64,000 bases of DNA, taken from assembly GCA_964504335.1 (NCBI GenBank), contig CAZDET010000002.1, positions 1-64,000 of the forward strand. The letters are read 5' to 3'. Position numbers and translations under genes: made by a program. Source of the stretch: CAZDET01 sp964504335. GTDB taxonomy: Bacteria > Bacteroidota > Bacteroidia > Chitinophagales > Saprospiraceae. Of the stretch, positions 42,794-50,792 are shown piece by piece (position 1 is the stretch's first letter; each line of letters starts with the position of its first letter). Under the pieces are notes generated by a model, which ran no database searches, had not been told where the DNA came from, and saw nothing but the letters and a program-made list of their open reading frames with translations.

Positions 42794-43891
42794 TCACTGT
42801 TGCATTTTCACAATCCGGGTTGGCTCCAGCATTTCGTTGCGGATAGCCGTTTGCCGCGCCACATTGCGGGCCATCTTTTCCAGCGCTTCCTTAGCGGTAT
42901 TCGGCATTTCCTGTAGGATGGCCGGTTTGCCGGCATCGCCGGATTCCATGACTCCTTGAACGAGCGGAATTTGGCTGAGCACCATCGAGTTGGATAGCTT
43001 TGCGAGCTTTTTGGCACCTCCTTTTCCGAAAAGGTAGTATTTGTTGTTGGGCAGTTCGGCGGGGGTAAACCAGGCCATGTTTTCTACTACTCCCAGTATG
43101 GGTACCTCTACGGACGGCAGGCGAAACATATTCATCGCTTTGACGGCATCCGCCACCGCTACTTCCTGCGGAGTGGTCACCAGTACTACGCCCGTAACCG
43201 GCACGGTCTGTACGAGCGTGAGCTGTACATCACCCGTTCCCGGCGGCAGATCGACGACGAGGTAATCCAGGGGGGGCCAAATGGTTTCCAGAAAAAACTG
43301 CCGCACAATACCTGCCAGCCGCGGTCCACGCAGCACCACCGCCTGCTCGGGTTCGACAATAAACCCGATGGACATCACCGGCAATCCGTAGGCGTAGAGG
43401 GGCTTGATTTTAGGCTTGCCGTGGATTTCCTCTACCGGCGGTCGCTTGCCGTGTAGATTTAGCATGGTAGGGATAGAAGGACCATACACGTCCGCATCCA
43501 ACAAGCCGACTCGTGCCCCCAGTTGTTGCAACCCGAGCGCGAGGTTGGTCGCGATAGTCGACTTTCCGACGCCCCCTTTTCCGGAAGCCACCGCGATAAT
43601 GTTTTGTATATGGGGAAGAGCGGAGGTCGATTGCCCACTCTCCGGCGTGCGCGTCATCATGTGTACGTGCACGTCTGCTTGCGGGTATTCCCGTTGGATG
43701 GCCTCCAGGCAGGCGAAGTTGAGCCGCTGTTTGTAATCGGCATCGAGTTTCGGCAGCTCCAGCGTGAATTGCACCTGTCCGTCGCTCACTTCCAGATCGC
43801 GCACCAAATTGGCCGCAATGAGATTTTGGCCGGTTACCGGATCCGTAACCTGGGCTAATAATTTGACTACCTTACTCTTATCGATTTCCAT
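42794..43891 (-). CDS. mrp: Mrp/ApbC-family P-loop ATPase (Fe-S cluster carrier)
   Basis: 365 residues. The N-terminal MIP18/DUF59 domain (about 1-85) is followed by the MinD-like ATPase: VASGKGGVGKSTIATNLA (deviant Walker A), GLLDADVYGPSIPTML, VVDLPPGTGDVQL and VVENMAWFTPAELPNNKYYLFG. The usual C-x-x-C near the last motif is absent: the segment reads FTPAELPNNKY, and the only Cys in the protein lies in the N-terminal domain. This variant is common in Bacteroidota. Loads or transfers [4Fe-4S] clusters; it sits next to a NifU-like gene and 6.4 kb from an IscA-type gene. Confidence 0.93.
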   Translation of the reverse strand: MEIDKSKVVKLLAQVTDPVTGQNLIAANLVRDLEVSDGQVQFTLELPKLDADYKQRLNFACLEAIQREYPQADVHVHMMTRTPESGQSTSALPHIQNIIAVASGKGGVGKSTIATNLALGLQQLGARVGLLDADVYGPSIPTMLNLHGKRPPVEEIHGKPKIKPLYAYGLPVMSIGFIVEPEQAVVLRGPRLAGIVRQFFLETIWPPLDYLVVDLPPGTGDVQLTLVQTVPVTGVVLVTTPQEVAVADAVKAMNMFRLPSVEVPILGVVENMAWFTPAELPNNKYYLFGKGGAKKLAKLSNSMVLSQIPLVQGVMESGDAGKPAILQEMPNTAKEALEKMARNVARQTAIRNEMLEPTRIVKMQQ

Positions 43892-43969
43892 AAACCGGCA
43901 TTAAAAAACAATCGCTGTAGGATAAAAACAACAAGTCGCTTCGCAAACAGTTTTTTTGAAAATCCGGTT

Positions 43970-43977
43970 TACATTTG
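43970..43977 (+). promoter_or_regulatory. Putative -7 box TACATTTG directly before ribF-GT gene
   Basis: Exact TAnnTTTG; only five bases (CCGCC) separate it from the ATG at 43983, so the transcript would begin at or next to the start codon (leaderless). Confidence 0.5.
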
Positions 43978-43982
43978 CCGCC

Positions 43983-45998
43983 ATGCAGGTCTTCCACGAT
44001 CTTCAACAACTTCCCGATTTTCATCGCACGGTCGTCACGATCGGCTCTTTCGACGGTATCCACCGGGGGCACCAACAATTGCTCGCCCGCATCCGGCGGC
44101 TGGCCCAACGCATCGGTGGTGAGAGCGTGGTAGTGACCTTCCACCCCCACCCCCGACTCGTGGTTTACCCACAGGATAACAGCCTGCGCTTACTGACCAC
44201 GATCGAGGAAAAGGAAGCGCTGCTGCGCGAATACGGAATCGATCACCTCGTCGTCGTCCCCTTTACCGTCGAATTCAGCCAGCAAAGTGCGGATGAATAC
44301 ATCGAGCATTTTTTGGTCGACAAGTTTCATCCGCGCTACATCGTGATCGGATACGATCACCGCTTCGGCCTCAACCGCCAGGGCGATATCAATTACTTGA
44401 AGTGGTACGGCCCGAAAGCCGGGTTTGAGGTTATCGAAATCGAGCCGCAGCAAATTGATGATATTGCGATCAGCTCTACGAAAATCCGTCGTGCCCTCGA
44501 ACACGGAGCGGTCACCAACGCCCGCCGGCTCCTCGGCTATCCCTACCGACTCAGTGGGAAAGTGGTATTCGGCAAGCAAATTGGCCGAAAACTCGGCTTT
44601 CCCACCGCCAATATCGAAGTGGCCGACCAGCACAAGCTGATTCCTCCGGACGGTATTTATGCCGTCCGCGTTGGTTGGGGTACACGCAGCTACGACGGCA
44701 TGCTGTACATCGGTCGGCGCCCCAGCCTCAAGGATGAAAACGAGATCAGTATCGAAGTCAACCTGTTTCAATTTGAGGGAAACCTTTACGGAGAAAGGCT
44801 TCAGATCAACTTTTACGACTACATTCGGGGCGACCAGGCATTCGACGGATTGGAGGCCCTGCGCGAGCAAATGGCCCGCGACCGGGAATCGGTTCAGCGC
44901 CGCCTGGCGGCCCTCCCCCAGGCAACCGGAACGACACCGGTCGTGCTCGAAACCGCTATCGTCATCCTCAACTTTAACGGACGTGATTACCTCGAGCGCT
45001 TTCTGCCCGGAATTATGAAGCACCTACCCGAAGGATGCAGCGTATATGTGGCCGACAATGGGAGCTCTGATGATTCGTTAGCCTGGCTCAAAACGAACTA
45101 CCCGAACGTCCGCCGGATCAATTTGCTCGAAAATCACGGATTTGCCGAAGGCTACAACCGCGCCCTCGAACAGGTACAGGCCGATATCTACGTGCTGCTC
45201 AACTCCGACGTCGAAGTAACCCCTGGCTGGCTGACGCCCTGTTTGGAAGCATTCCGGGCGGATCCTCTGGTCGCGGCTGTCCAGCCCAAAATTCGCTCTT
45301 ACCATCAACGCCCTCTCTTCGAATACGCCGGAGCAGCCGGTGGCTGGATCGATGTGTTAGGATATCCCTTCTGCCGGGGTCGTATTTTTTCCATCACCGA
45401 GGAGGATGTCGGCCAGTACGATCAGCCACAAGAAATTTTTTGGGCCTCCGGGGCGGCACTGTTCATTCGGGCGGGCTTGTTTCACAAAATCGGCGGGTTC
45501 GACGGTCGCTTTTTTGCCCACGCCGAAGAAATTGATTTATGCTGGCGGCTGAAACGGGCCGGTTATCACATTCTCGCCATTCCGGAAAGCATCGTATTCC
45601 ACGTCGGAGGAGGTACCTTGTCCTACAATACGCCCCGCAAGGCCTATCTCAATTTTCGAAATACCCTGGCCATGGGGCTGAAAAATGAGGCGGCACACAA
45701 AGTGTGGTGGTGGTTTGTGGCTCGGCTGTTGCTGGATGGGCTCGCCGGAATTTTGTTTTTACTGCAGGGAAAGTGGCGGCACATCGGAGCAATCGTGCAG
45801 GCCCACTGGACCCTCTGGCCGCGACTACCCTATTGGTGGCGCAAGCGGCGCATTTTTGCCGAACGCATCGAACAAGTGCGGGTAGGGCCTAGCCGGGAAG
45901 CGTACGGGCGGTGGCATAAATCCATTGTATTTCACTACTACATTCTGGGGAAGCGGTACTTCAGCCAGTTGTTTTCCGAATCGGAGAAAAATCGCTAG
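43983..45998 (+). CDS. ribF: Fusion of riboflavin kinase/FAD synthetase (RibF) with a GT2 glycosyltransferase
   Basis: The start at ATG 43983 gives 671 residues. Residues 1-308 are a complete RibF: VVTIGSFDGIHRGHQQLL (nucleotidyl transfer), ISSTKIRRAL, GRKLGFPTANIEV (flavokinase PTAN) and DGIYAVRVG. From about 318 the same frame continues as a family 2 glycosyltransferase: TAIVILNFNGRDYLERFL, VADNGSSDDSLAWL, YVLLNSDVEVTPGW (metal-binding acidic motif), FWASGAALFIRAGLFHKIGG and HAEEIDLCWRLKRAGYHI. Hydrophobic helices lie near the end. No stop, frameshift or good internal start separates the halves (a GTG at 44943 is possible). FMN/FAD synthesis is essential; the acceptor of the GT is unknown. 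Pseudouridine synthase starts 2 bp later. Confidence 0.92.
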   Translation: MQVFHDLQQLPDFHRTVVTIGSFDGIHRGHQQLLARIRRLAQRIGGESVVVTFHPHPRLVVYPQDNSLRLLTTIEEKEALLREYGIDHLVVVPFTVEFSQQSADEYIEHFLVDKFHPRYIVIGYDHRFGLNRQGDINYLKWYGPKAGFEVIEIEPQQIDDIAISSTKIRRALEHGAVTNARRLLGYPYRLSGKVVFGKQIGRKLGFPTANIEVADQHKLIPPDGIYAVRVGWGTRSYDGMLYIGRRPSLKDENEISIEVNLFQFEGNLYGERLQINFYDYIRGDQAFDGLEALREQMARDRESVQRRLAALPQATGTTPVVLETAIVILNFNGRDYLERFLPGIMKHLPEGCSVYVADNGSSDDSLAWLKTNYPNVRRINLLENHGFAEGYNRALEQVQADIYVLLNSDVEVTPGWLTPCLEAFRADPLVAAVQPKIRSYHQRPLFEYAGAAGGWIDVLGYPFCRGRIFSITEEDVGQYDQPQEIFWASGAALFIRAGLFHKIGGFDGRFFAHAEEIDLCWRLKRAGYHILAIPESIVFHVGGGTLSYNTPRKAYLNFRNTLAMGLKNEAAHKVWWWFVARLLLDGLAGILFLLQGKWRHIGAIVQAHWTLWPRLPYWWRKRRIFAERIEQVRVGPSREAYGRWHKSIVFHYYILGKRYFSQLFSESEKNR

Positions 45999-46000
45999 GC

Positions 46001-46729
46001 ATGCCGTCTGTTCCAATTTTATTCGAAGATGACCACCTGCTGGTGGCCAATAAGCCCGCCGGAATTCTGACGCTCCCCGATCGCTTCGACAGCGGTAAAG
46101 CCAACCTCCTCCACTACTTCAGCATGCGCTACGGGGAAATTTTTATCGTTCACCGCTTGGATCGCGACACTAGCGGAGCCATTCTACTAGCAAAAGATGC
46201 CGATACCCACCGCGCCCTCAATGCGCAATTCGAAGCACGAACTACCCAAAAGATCTACCAGGCCCTCGTCGATGGGCACCCTCCCGATAGCGGCCGGATT
46301 AGCAGCCCCATCGGACGGGATCCGGCCCGGCCCGGCTGCATGATCGTGGCACGGAAGGGAAAAGAGGCGCTGACCACTTTTCGCACCCTGGAACGCTTCG
46401 CATCCTGCACTCTGCTCGAAGTCCGTATTCTAACCGGCAGAACCCACCAAATCCGCGTCCACCTTCAGCACATCGGGCATCCGCTGTTCGTCGATGCACA
46501 GTATGGGCGCCGGGAGGCTTTTTTCCTTTCCGAACTCAAGAAACGCAACTACCAACTCGGTAAAGACCGTGTAGAACGGCCTCTGCTGAGCCGGACCAGT
46601 CTGCACGCCAGCCAGTTACAGTTTCATCATCCGGCACACGACGAGCCCCTGGCCGTCATCGCTCCCCTTCCCAAGGATCTGCGGGCCACCCTGCAGCAAT
46701 TGCGGAAAATCGCTCCTCCACTGGCATGA
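46001..46729 (+). CDS. RluA-family pseudouridine synthase
   Basis: 242 residues. Catalytic Asp (about 54) in FIVHRLDRDTSGAILLAK, the hydrophobic-sheet motif ILTGRTHQIRVHLQHIGHPL with a following VDAQYG, and the N-terminal ILFEDDHLLVANKPAGILTLP typical of the catalytic domain. There is no S4 RNA-binding domain, so it is a short form such as RluC/TruC-like proteins. The uridine target in rRNA or tRNA is unknown. It is 2 bp downstream of the ribF fusion. Confidence 0.92.
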   Translation: MPSVPILFEDDHLLVANKPAGILTLPDRFDSGKANLLHYFSMRYGEIFIVHRLDRDTSGAILLAKDADTHRALNAQFEARTTQKIYQALVDGHPPDSGRISSPIGRDPARPGCMIVARKGKEALTTFRTLERFASCTLLEVRILTGRTHQIRVHLQHIGHPLFVDAQYGRREAFFLSELKKRNYQLGKDRVERPLLSRTSLHASQLQFHHPAHDEPLAVIAPLPKDLRATLQQLRKIAPPLA

Positions 46730-46780
46730 GCGCTTCAATTTGATTAAATTAGAAGCCACCCGCTCATCATGCCCGATCGA

Positions 46781-46801
46781 ATTATTTCAACCTGAAATAA
46801 T
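46781..46801. promoter_or_regulatory. Perfect 9-3-9 dyad before sigma factor gene
   Basis: ATTATTTCA and TGAAATAAT face each other around ACC. It lies 6 bp upstream of the sigma-factor ATG (46808), so a bound protein or an mRNA hairpin would affect initiation. Candidate autoregulatory element. Confidence 0.45.
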
Positions 46802-46807
46802 GATGGA

Positions 46808-47383
46808 ATGGTGCAGCTTACCGGAACCGAATCCGACGCAGAATTGATTGGCCGTTATCGCCAACATGGCGACTGGCAGGCCCTTACGCAGTTGTTTATT
46901 CGATACCAAAGCCACATTCGCGAATGGTGTGTGGGGTTTCTGAATACAGACCACGGCTCCCAGGATGCCGTCATGGATATCTTCCTGATTATTCAGCGGG
47001 ATTTGCAAACCGTGGAGGTGGTTGCCTGGAAGGAATGGTTGTACGTCGTCTGTCGCAACCATTGCTACCAACAACTGGAGCGGGACCGCCGGTGGCGACA
47101 ATGCCTGGCGGAATTACCCCGGCAAGTAGAGCTATTTCCAACCTTCGAAGAAATCCCTTTACCCTTACGACTGTTAGAACAAGAGGAAACCTTCCGGGAT
47201 ATGCATCAGGCCATTAACCGTCTGGTAACCCAACAGTCTCAATGCATTCGCATGCATTATCTGGAAGGCAAGTCCTACAAGGCCATTGCGGCAGCACTAA
47301 ACTATCCGGAAAAATCGGTGAAATCGCACATCCAAAACGGCCGGCGACGCCTTCGGAGCTGGGTTCGAATGCTTGAATCGTGA
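46808..47383 (+). CDS. Sigma-70 family RNA polymerase sigma factor
   Basis: 191 residues. Region 2 (about 10-80, ELIGRYRQHGDWQALTQLF and SQDAVMDIFLIIQ) and region 4 (about 130-185, QSQCIRMHYLEGKSYKAIAA then PEKSVKSHIQNGRRRLR) are intact. No FecR or other anti-sigma gene accompanies it, unlike the ECF factor at 22971-23558. Its stop overlaps the GTG start of the esterase gene, so they form an operon. A perfect dyad precedes the start. Confidence 0.9.
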   Translation: MVQLTGTESDAELIGRYRQHGDWQALTQLFIRYQSHIREWCVGFLNTDHGSQDAVMDIFLIIQRDLQTVEVVAWKEWLYVVCRNHCYQQLERDRRWRQCLAELPRQVELFPTFEEIPLPLRLLEQEETFRDMHQAINRLVTQQSQCIRMHYLEGKSYKAIAAALNYPEKSVKSHIQNGRRRLRSWVRMLES

Positions 47384-48249
47384 AGAAAGGCATCAAAGAT
47401 TGGGCACGCTACTACACCCTCCGACGATCGGTACTGAGGGAGCTGTTTCATCTTCCACCCTATTTGTGGGGTATCCACCGGGTTTCGACGGCCCAGCTAC
47501 AGGAAGAGCGCCTGCCCTACGGTGATCATCCCCTGCAATACGCCTTGCTGGAGCGCCCCACTGATCGCCCTCCGCGCGGCTGGATCATTTACTTCCACGG
47601 CGGGGCTTGGCGGTTCGGACAACCCGAACGCTTCCGGGCCGCAGCGGCCATTTTCGCCGAGTTTGGCTTCGGAACGATACTGCCAAGCTATCGCCGGACC
47701 CCCAAATACCAGTGGCCCGATATCCGGGAAGATCTCGTTTGCTTACTCCGCACCCTGAGCCATTGGTTTCAAATCGGTGAGGAGGAAGTTGGGAGCTTTG
47801 CCGTGGGAGGAATGTCGGCCGGAGGATTGCTGGCCGCCCACTTGGCCCTCGACCCTACCATCCCGGAGGCTGCCGATTGGCGGTATGGGCTGCCGAAAGC
47901 GGTCGTCTGTTGTGCGAGCGTCCTGGATCTGCAATCGATGTATCCGGACTTTGTCATTCACGATTTTTGCGGGCCAGCAAGTAGCTCCACTTTTCAGGCA
48001 GCCAACCCGATCGAGCACCTTTCTCCTGGGTATGCCCCTCCTCCTTTCCTGCTCATCCACGGCACGGACGACGGCATGGCCCCTTTCCAAAACTGCCGTG
48101 CTTTTTTCGAGCGCTTCCAAACTCATTTTCCCGATCGCGTCCATTTGTACCCTATCGAACGTGGAAGCCACCTTGATGCCGGACGGTGGATGTACCAAAA
48201 TAATTCCGAACGGGCGGTACTCGACCAATTCCTCAACCAACTCCCCTAA
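47380..48249 (+). CDS. Alpha/beta hydrolase (esterase/lipase, HSL-like)
   Basis: 289 residues from GTG 47380, which overlaps the sigma-factor stop (GTGA). The oxyanion motif is YFHGGAWRFGQPER, the nucleophile Ser lies in VGGMSAGGLLAAHLA (G-x-S-x-G), the acid in LIHGTDDGMAPF and the His in GSHLDAG. The family hydrolyses carboxylic esters; substrate unknown. No signal peptide, so it is presumably cytoplasmic. Coupling to a sigma factor gene is unusual. The 3' end overlaps the convergent aminopeptidase gene by 17 bp. Confidence 0.88.
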   Translation: MKKGIKDWARYYTLRRSVLRELFHLPPYLWGIHRVSTAQLQEERLPYGDHPLQYALLERPTDRPPRGWIIYFHGGAWRFGQPERFRAAAAIFAEFGFGTILPSYRRTPKYQWPDIREDLVCLLRTLSHWFQIGEEEVGSFAVGGMSAGGLLAAHLALDPTIPEAADWRYGLPKAVVCCASVLDLQSMYPDFVIHDFCGPASSSTFQAANPIEHLSPGYAPPPFLLIHGTDDGMAPFQNCRAFFERFQTHFPDRVHLYPIERGSHLDAGRWMYQNNSERAVLDQFLNQLP

Positions 48250-49612
48250 GGGCTTCTACCTCTTTTACTTCCTTGGGAATCGGCTCTCCCAACACCCGGT
48301 ATCCATCCGCGGTAATGAGAATGTCGTCCTCAATTCGAATACCGCCAAAATCGCGGTAGGTTCCCAGTTGGTCGTAACAGATGAAGTCGGCGTGTTTACC
48401 TTCGGCATGCCAGCGGTCAATCAGGGGAGGGATAAAGTAAATGCCCGGTTCGATAGTCACCACATTAGCTTCCTCCAGGGCCTTTCCCAATCGGAGGGCA
48501 CTCAATCCGAACTGGGTACTGCGCTGGACGTGGTCGTCGTATCCAACGTATTCTTCCCCTAAATCCTCCATATCATGGACGTCGAGACCAATGTGGTGCC
48601 CCAATCCGTGAGGGAAAAACAACGCGTGCGCGCCATTGGCAACGGCTTCTGCCGGGTCGCCCTGCATGAGCCCCAACTGCTGGAGGCCTTCGGTGATGGT
48701 TCGTGCTGCTGTCAGGTGCACCTCGCGAAATAATACGCCCGGTCGAAGCTGCTCGATGGCTTTTTTCTGGGCAGCTAGTACGATCTCGTAAATAGCGCGC
48801 TGCTGCTCCGAAAAGCGCGCATCGACGGGAAAGGTGCGCGTAATATCGCCGGTGTAGTAATGATCAATCTGTGCGCCGGCATCGATGAGTAACAAGTCGC
48901 CGGGTTGAAGAGTATTCCCGTGGTGATGGTTGTGCAAAATGTGTCCGTCCGTTGTGACTATAGCCGGGTATCCCAGGCCCTTGCCGGCGGCCAGCGCCAT
49001 TCCCTCGATCAGGCCGGCGGTCGCCGCCTCCGTTTGTCCGACTCGAGCTTGCTGCATGGCGGCTTTGTGCAAGTCCCCCGTCAAGTCGACTGCGCGTTCC
49101 ATTTCCATTTGCTCGTAGGCATCTTTTTTGGATCGCTGCGCTGCCACGGCCCGAATAAGGGTGCTGGAATCCCCCTGGCGAATGTCTGGGACCGCGCGGC
49201 CCAACAAATCGGCCAATAATTGCTCGCGACTAGCCCGGTAGGGGGGCAGATAATGTACGGGACGCCCGGGATTGCGGAGATCCTCTTCCAGTCGGGCATA
49301 CGGATGCACTTCCTCGATACCAACGCCGGCCGCCAAATCGGCCAGAGGTGTTTCTTCGCCCATCCACACGACTTCGTCTAGTGTCCGGTCCTCTCCGTAA
49401 AGTCGGCTCGTTCCCGTTGCAGCGTCCATCATCAGCGCCAAGCGGGGCCGATCAATCCCGGTATAGTAAAAGAAAGTGCTATCCTGCCGAAAGGGATATT
49501 CGTTGGCCCGGTAATTCATGGGAGAAAGGTTATTACCGGGTAACAGGATCAGCGCATCGGGAAGTGCCTGCATCAAACGAGTGCGTCGTTCCTGGAAATT
49601 GGGAGCAGCCAT
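48233..49612 (-). CDS. pepP: Xaa-Pro aminopeptidase (aminopeptidase P family)
   Basis: 459 residues. The N-terminal creatinase-like domain (about 1-170, LILLPGNNLSPMNYRANEYPFRQ, given in part) is followed by the pita-bread metallopeptidase domain. Metal ligands are seen in LIDAGAQIDHYYTGDITRTF (two Asp), FPHGLGHHIGLDVHD (His), VTIEPGIYF (Glu) and GGIRIEDD (Glu). It removes N-terminal residues before proline. Cytoplasmic. The upstream spacer carries a 12-bp inverted TTAATGC-word repeat. Confidence 0.93.
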   Translation of the reverse strand: MAAPNFQERRTRLMQALPDALILLPGNNLSPMNYRANEYPFRQDSTFFYYTGIDRPRLALMMDAATGTSRLYGEDRTLDEVVWMGEETPLADLAAGVGIEEVHPYARLEEDLRNPGRPVHYLPPYRASREQLLADLLGRAVPDIRQGDSSTLIRAVAAQRSKKDAYEQMEMERAVDLTGDLHKAAMQQARVGQTEAATAGLIEGMALAAGKGLGYPAIVTTDGHILHNHHHGNTLQPGDLLLIDAGAQIDHYYTGDITRTFPVDARFSEQQRAIYEIVLAAQKKAIEQLRPGVLFREVHLTAARTITEGLQQLGLMQGDPAEAVANGAHALFFPHGLGHHIGLDVHDMEDLGEEYVGYDDHVQRSTQFGLSALRLGKALEEANVVTIEPGIYFIPPLIDRWHAEGKHADFICYDQLGTYRDFGGIRIEDDILITADGYRVLGEPIPKEVKEVEALRGVG

Positions 49613-49620
49613 GTATTAAT

Positions 49621-49712
49621 TTTTTAATGCTTTAAAATAGGCCTTGCGGCATAGCTTAATCCTTTAATTAAAGCATTAATGGCAGGTCGCCAGACCGCAT
49701 TAACGCATTAAC
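49621..49712. repeat. TTAATGC-word inverted repeats upstream of pepP
   Basis: TTAATGCTTTAA (49624-49635) faces TTAAAGCATTAA (49668-49679), 12 bp perfect. Further GCATTAAC copies follow at 49697-49712. Part of the degenerate word-repeat family. Confidence 0.7.
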
Positions 49713-49724
49713 CCGCTCACGTCA

Positions 49725-50243
49725 TCAACCAAACAGCGCTCCCGCCTCCTGTCGAATGGCACGCTGGGCGGTATTCAGGGGATTATCGCCTCGCTCGACC
49801 AACATATTCACCAGCCGGTTGGCCATATCCTGTGCCGACCCGCCGGCGTCGGCGGCCAGGCTGATCATTTCTGCCGTGTCATCGCGGGCAGCCTGAACGA
49901 TTTGCCAGAGTTTTTCCGAGACGTAGATTTGTTGAGTAATGTTGTGCTCGTACTCTTGCTGAATATTCAGCAACAGCACCGCCCGCAGCTCGTTCGCCGT
50001 ACGCCCTTCCCGTTCGGCGCGGAGCAGTAAATTGTTCACCTGAATGCGCTCGCACAACAGCGATAAGCGCTCGTAGGCTTGTAGACGCAACGGCAATGTA
50101 GTGGCCTGCTGCCCCTTGCGCAGTTCGACGCCCCCACGGTAGTCCTCGCGCCGCAACAGTTGCCGCAACACAAAGTATACGGCCCCTCCAACTATGGCAG
50201 CCGGTAAAATAGCGAGTAGGAGTTGAAGAATCAATTGTCCCAT
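49725..50243 (-). CDS. Membrane-anchored hypothetical protein (DUF7935-like)
   Basis: The start at ATG 50243 (MGQLILQLLLAILPAAIVGGA) gives 172 residues with one N-terminal membrane helix and a long soluble helical domain: LRLQAYERLSLLCERIQVNNLLLR (given in part), LLLNIQQEYEHNITQQIYVS and LAQR-like C-terminal segments. This resembles a conserved Bacteroidota family of unknown function; my family name is tentative. Together with pepP it lies on the minus strand. Confidence 0.75.
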   Translation of the reverse strand: MGQLILQLLLAILPAAIVGGAVYFVLRQLLRREDYRGGVELRKGQQATTLPLRLQAYERLSLLCERIQVNNLLLRAEREGRTANELRAVLLLNIQQEYEHNITQQIYVSEKLWQIVQAARDDTAEMISLAADAGGSAQDMANRLVNMLVERGDNPLNTAQRAIRQEAGALFG

Positions 50244-50310
50244 CTTTTCTTTATCGTTGAAGAATGAAGGATGCAACTATCCACTAATCCGAATCGTTCG
50301 GTATTTGTTA

Positions 50311-50318
50311 TATATTTG
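50311..50318 (+). promoter_or_regulatory. Putative -7 box TATATTTG for the IscA-type gene
   Basis: Exact TAnnTTTG, 53 bp before the ATG at 50372. Confidence 0.5.
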
Positions 50319-50371
50319 GACAATTCATCGGGCAGTCACCAGGCTGTCTTTCAGGATAAAATGGTAAATCG

Positions 50372-50725
50372 ATGAGCGTTTCATCTACCGTAGATACACA
50401 ACCGATTGCATTAACCGACAGTGCTGTAAAGCAACTCCTTCGCATCCGTGAGGAGCAGAATATACCCCAAGATCACGGGCTGCGCGTAGGCGTCAAAGGA
50501 GGCGGCTGTTCGGGATTTTCCTACATCCTCGGATTTGACCTCTCCAAAGAAAACGACCAGGAATTCGATATCAACGGCATCCGGGTGTTGATGCAAAAAT
50601 CGCACGCCATCTACCTGCTCGGCATCGAAATCGACTGGCACGAAGGCCTCAACAACCGCGGCTTCACCTTCAACAATCCCAATGCTACGGATACCTGCGG
50701 CTGTGGCACTTCCTTCTCGGCCTGA
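50372..50725 (+). CDS. IscA/HesB-family iron-sulfur cluster assembly protein
   Basis: 117 residues. The three conserved Cys are seen in KGGGCSGFSYILGF and in the C-terminal CGCGTSF. This A-type carrier delivers Fe-S clusters to targets; whether it corresponds to ErpA, IscA or SufA cannot be told. It has its own TATATTTG promoter. A 20-bp facing repeat follows the stop and separates it from the convergent icd. Confidence 0.94.
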   Translation: MSVSSTVDTQPIALTDSAVKQLLRIREEQNIPQDHGLRVGVKGGGCSGFSYILGFDLSKENDQEFDINGIRVLMQKSHAIYLLGIEIDWHEGLNNRGFTFNNPNATDTCGCGTSFSA

Positions 50726-50730
50726 ACAGT

Positions 50731-50784
50731 ATTGAATGGTGAACGGCGAAACTCGATAATCGAATTCGCCATTCACCATTCAAT
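50731..50784. terminator. Bidirectional hairpin from GTGAATGG-word repeats
   Basis: A 20-nt left arm (50731-50750) and right arm (50765-50784) are complementary except for one base; TCGA pairs (50753-50756 with 50760-50763) extend into the loop. Each arm is built of ATTGAATGGTGAA-like words. Located between two convergent genes, it could stop both transcripts, although no T-run follows. Confidence 0.7.
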
Positions 50785-50792
50785 ATTCACTA

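Noticed and set aside
44900..44960. Missed stop or frameshift between RibF and GT2 parts
   Set aside because: The linker reads continuously in one frame with normal codon use and both domains are complete.
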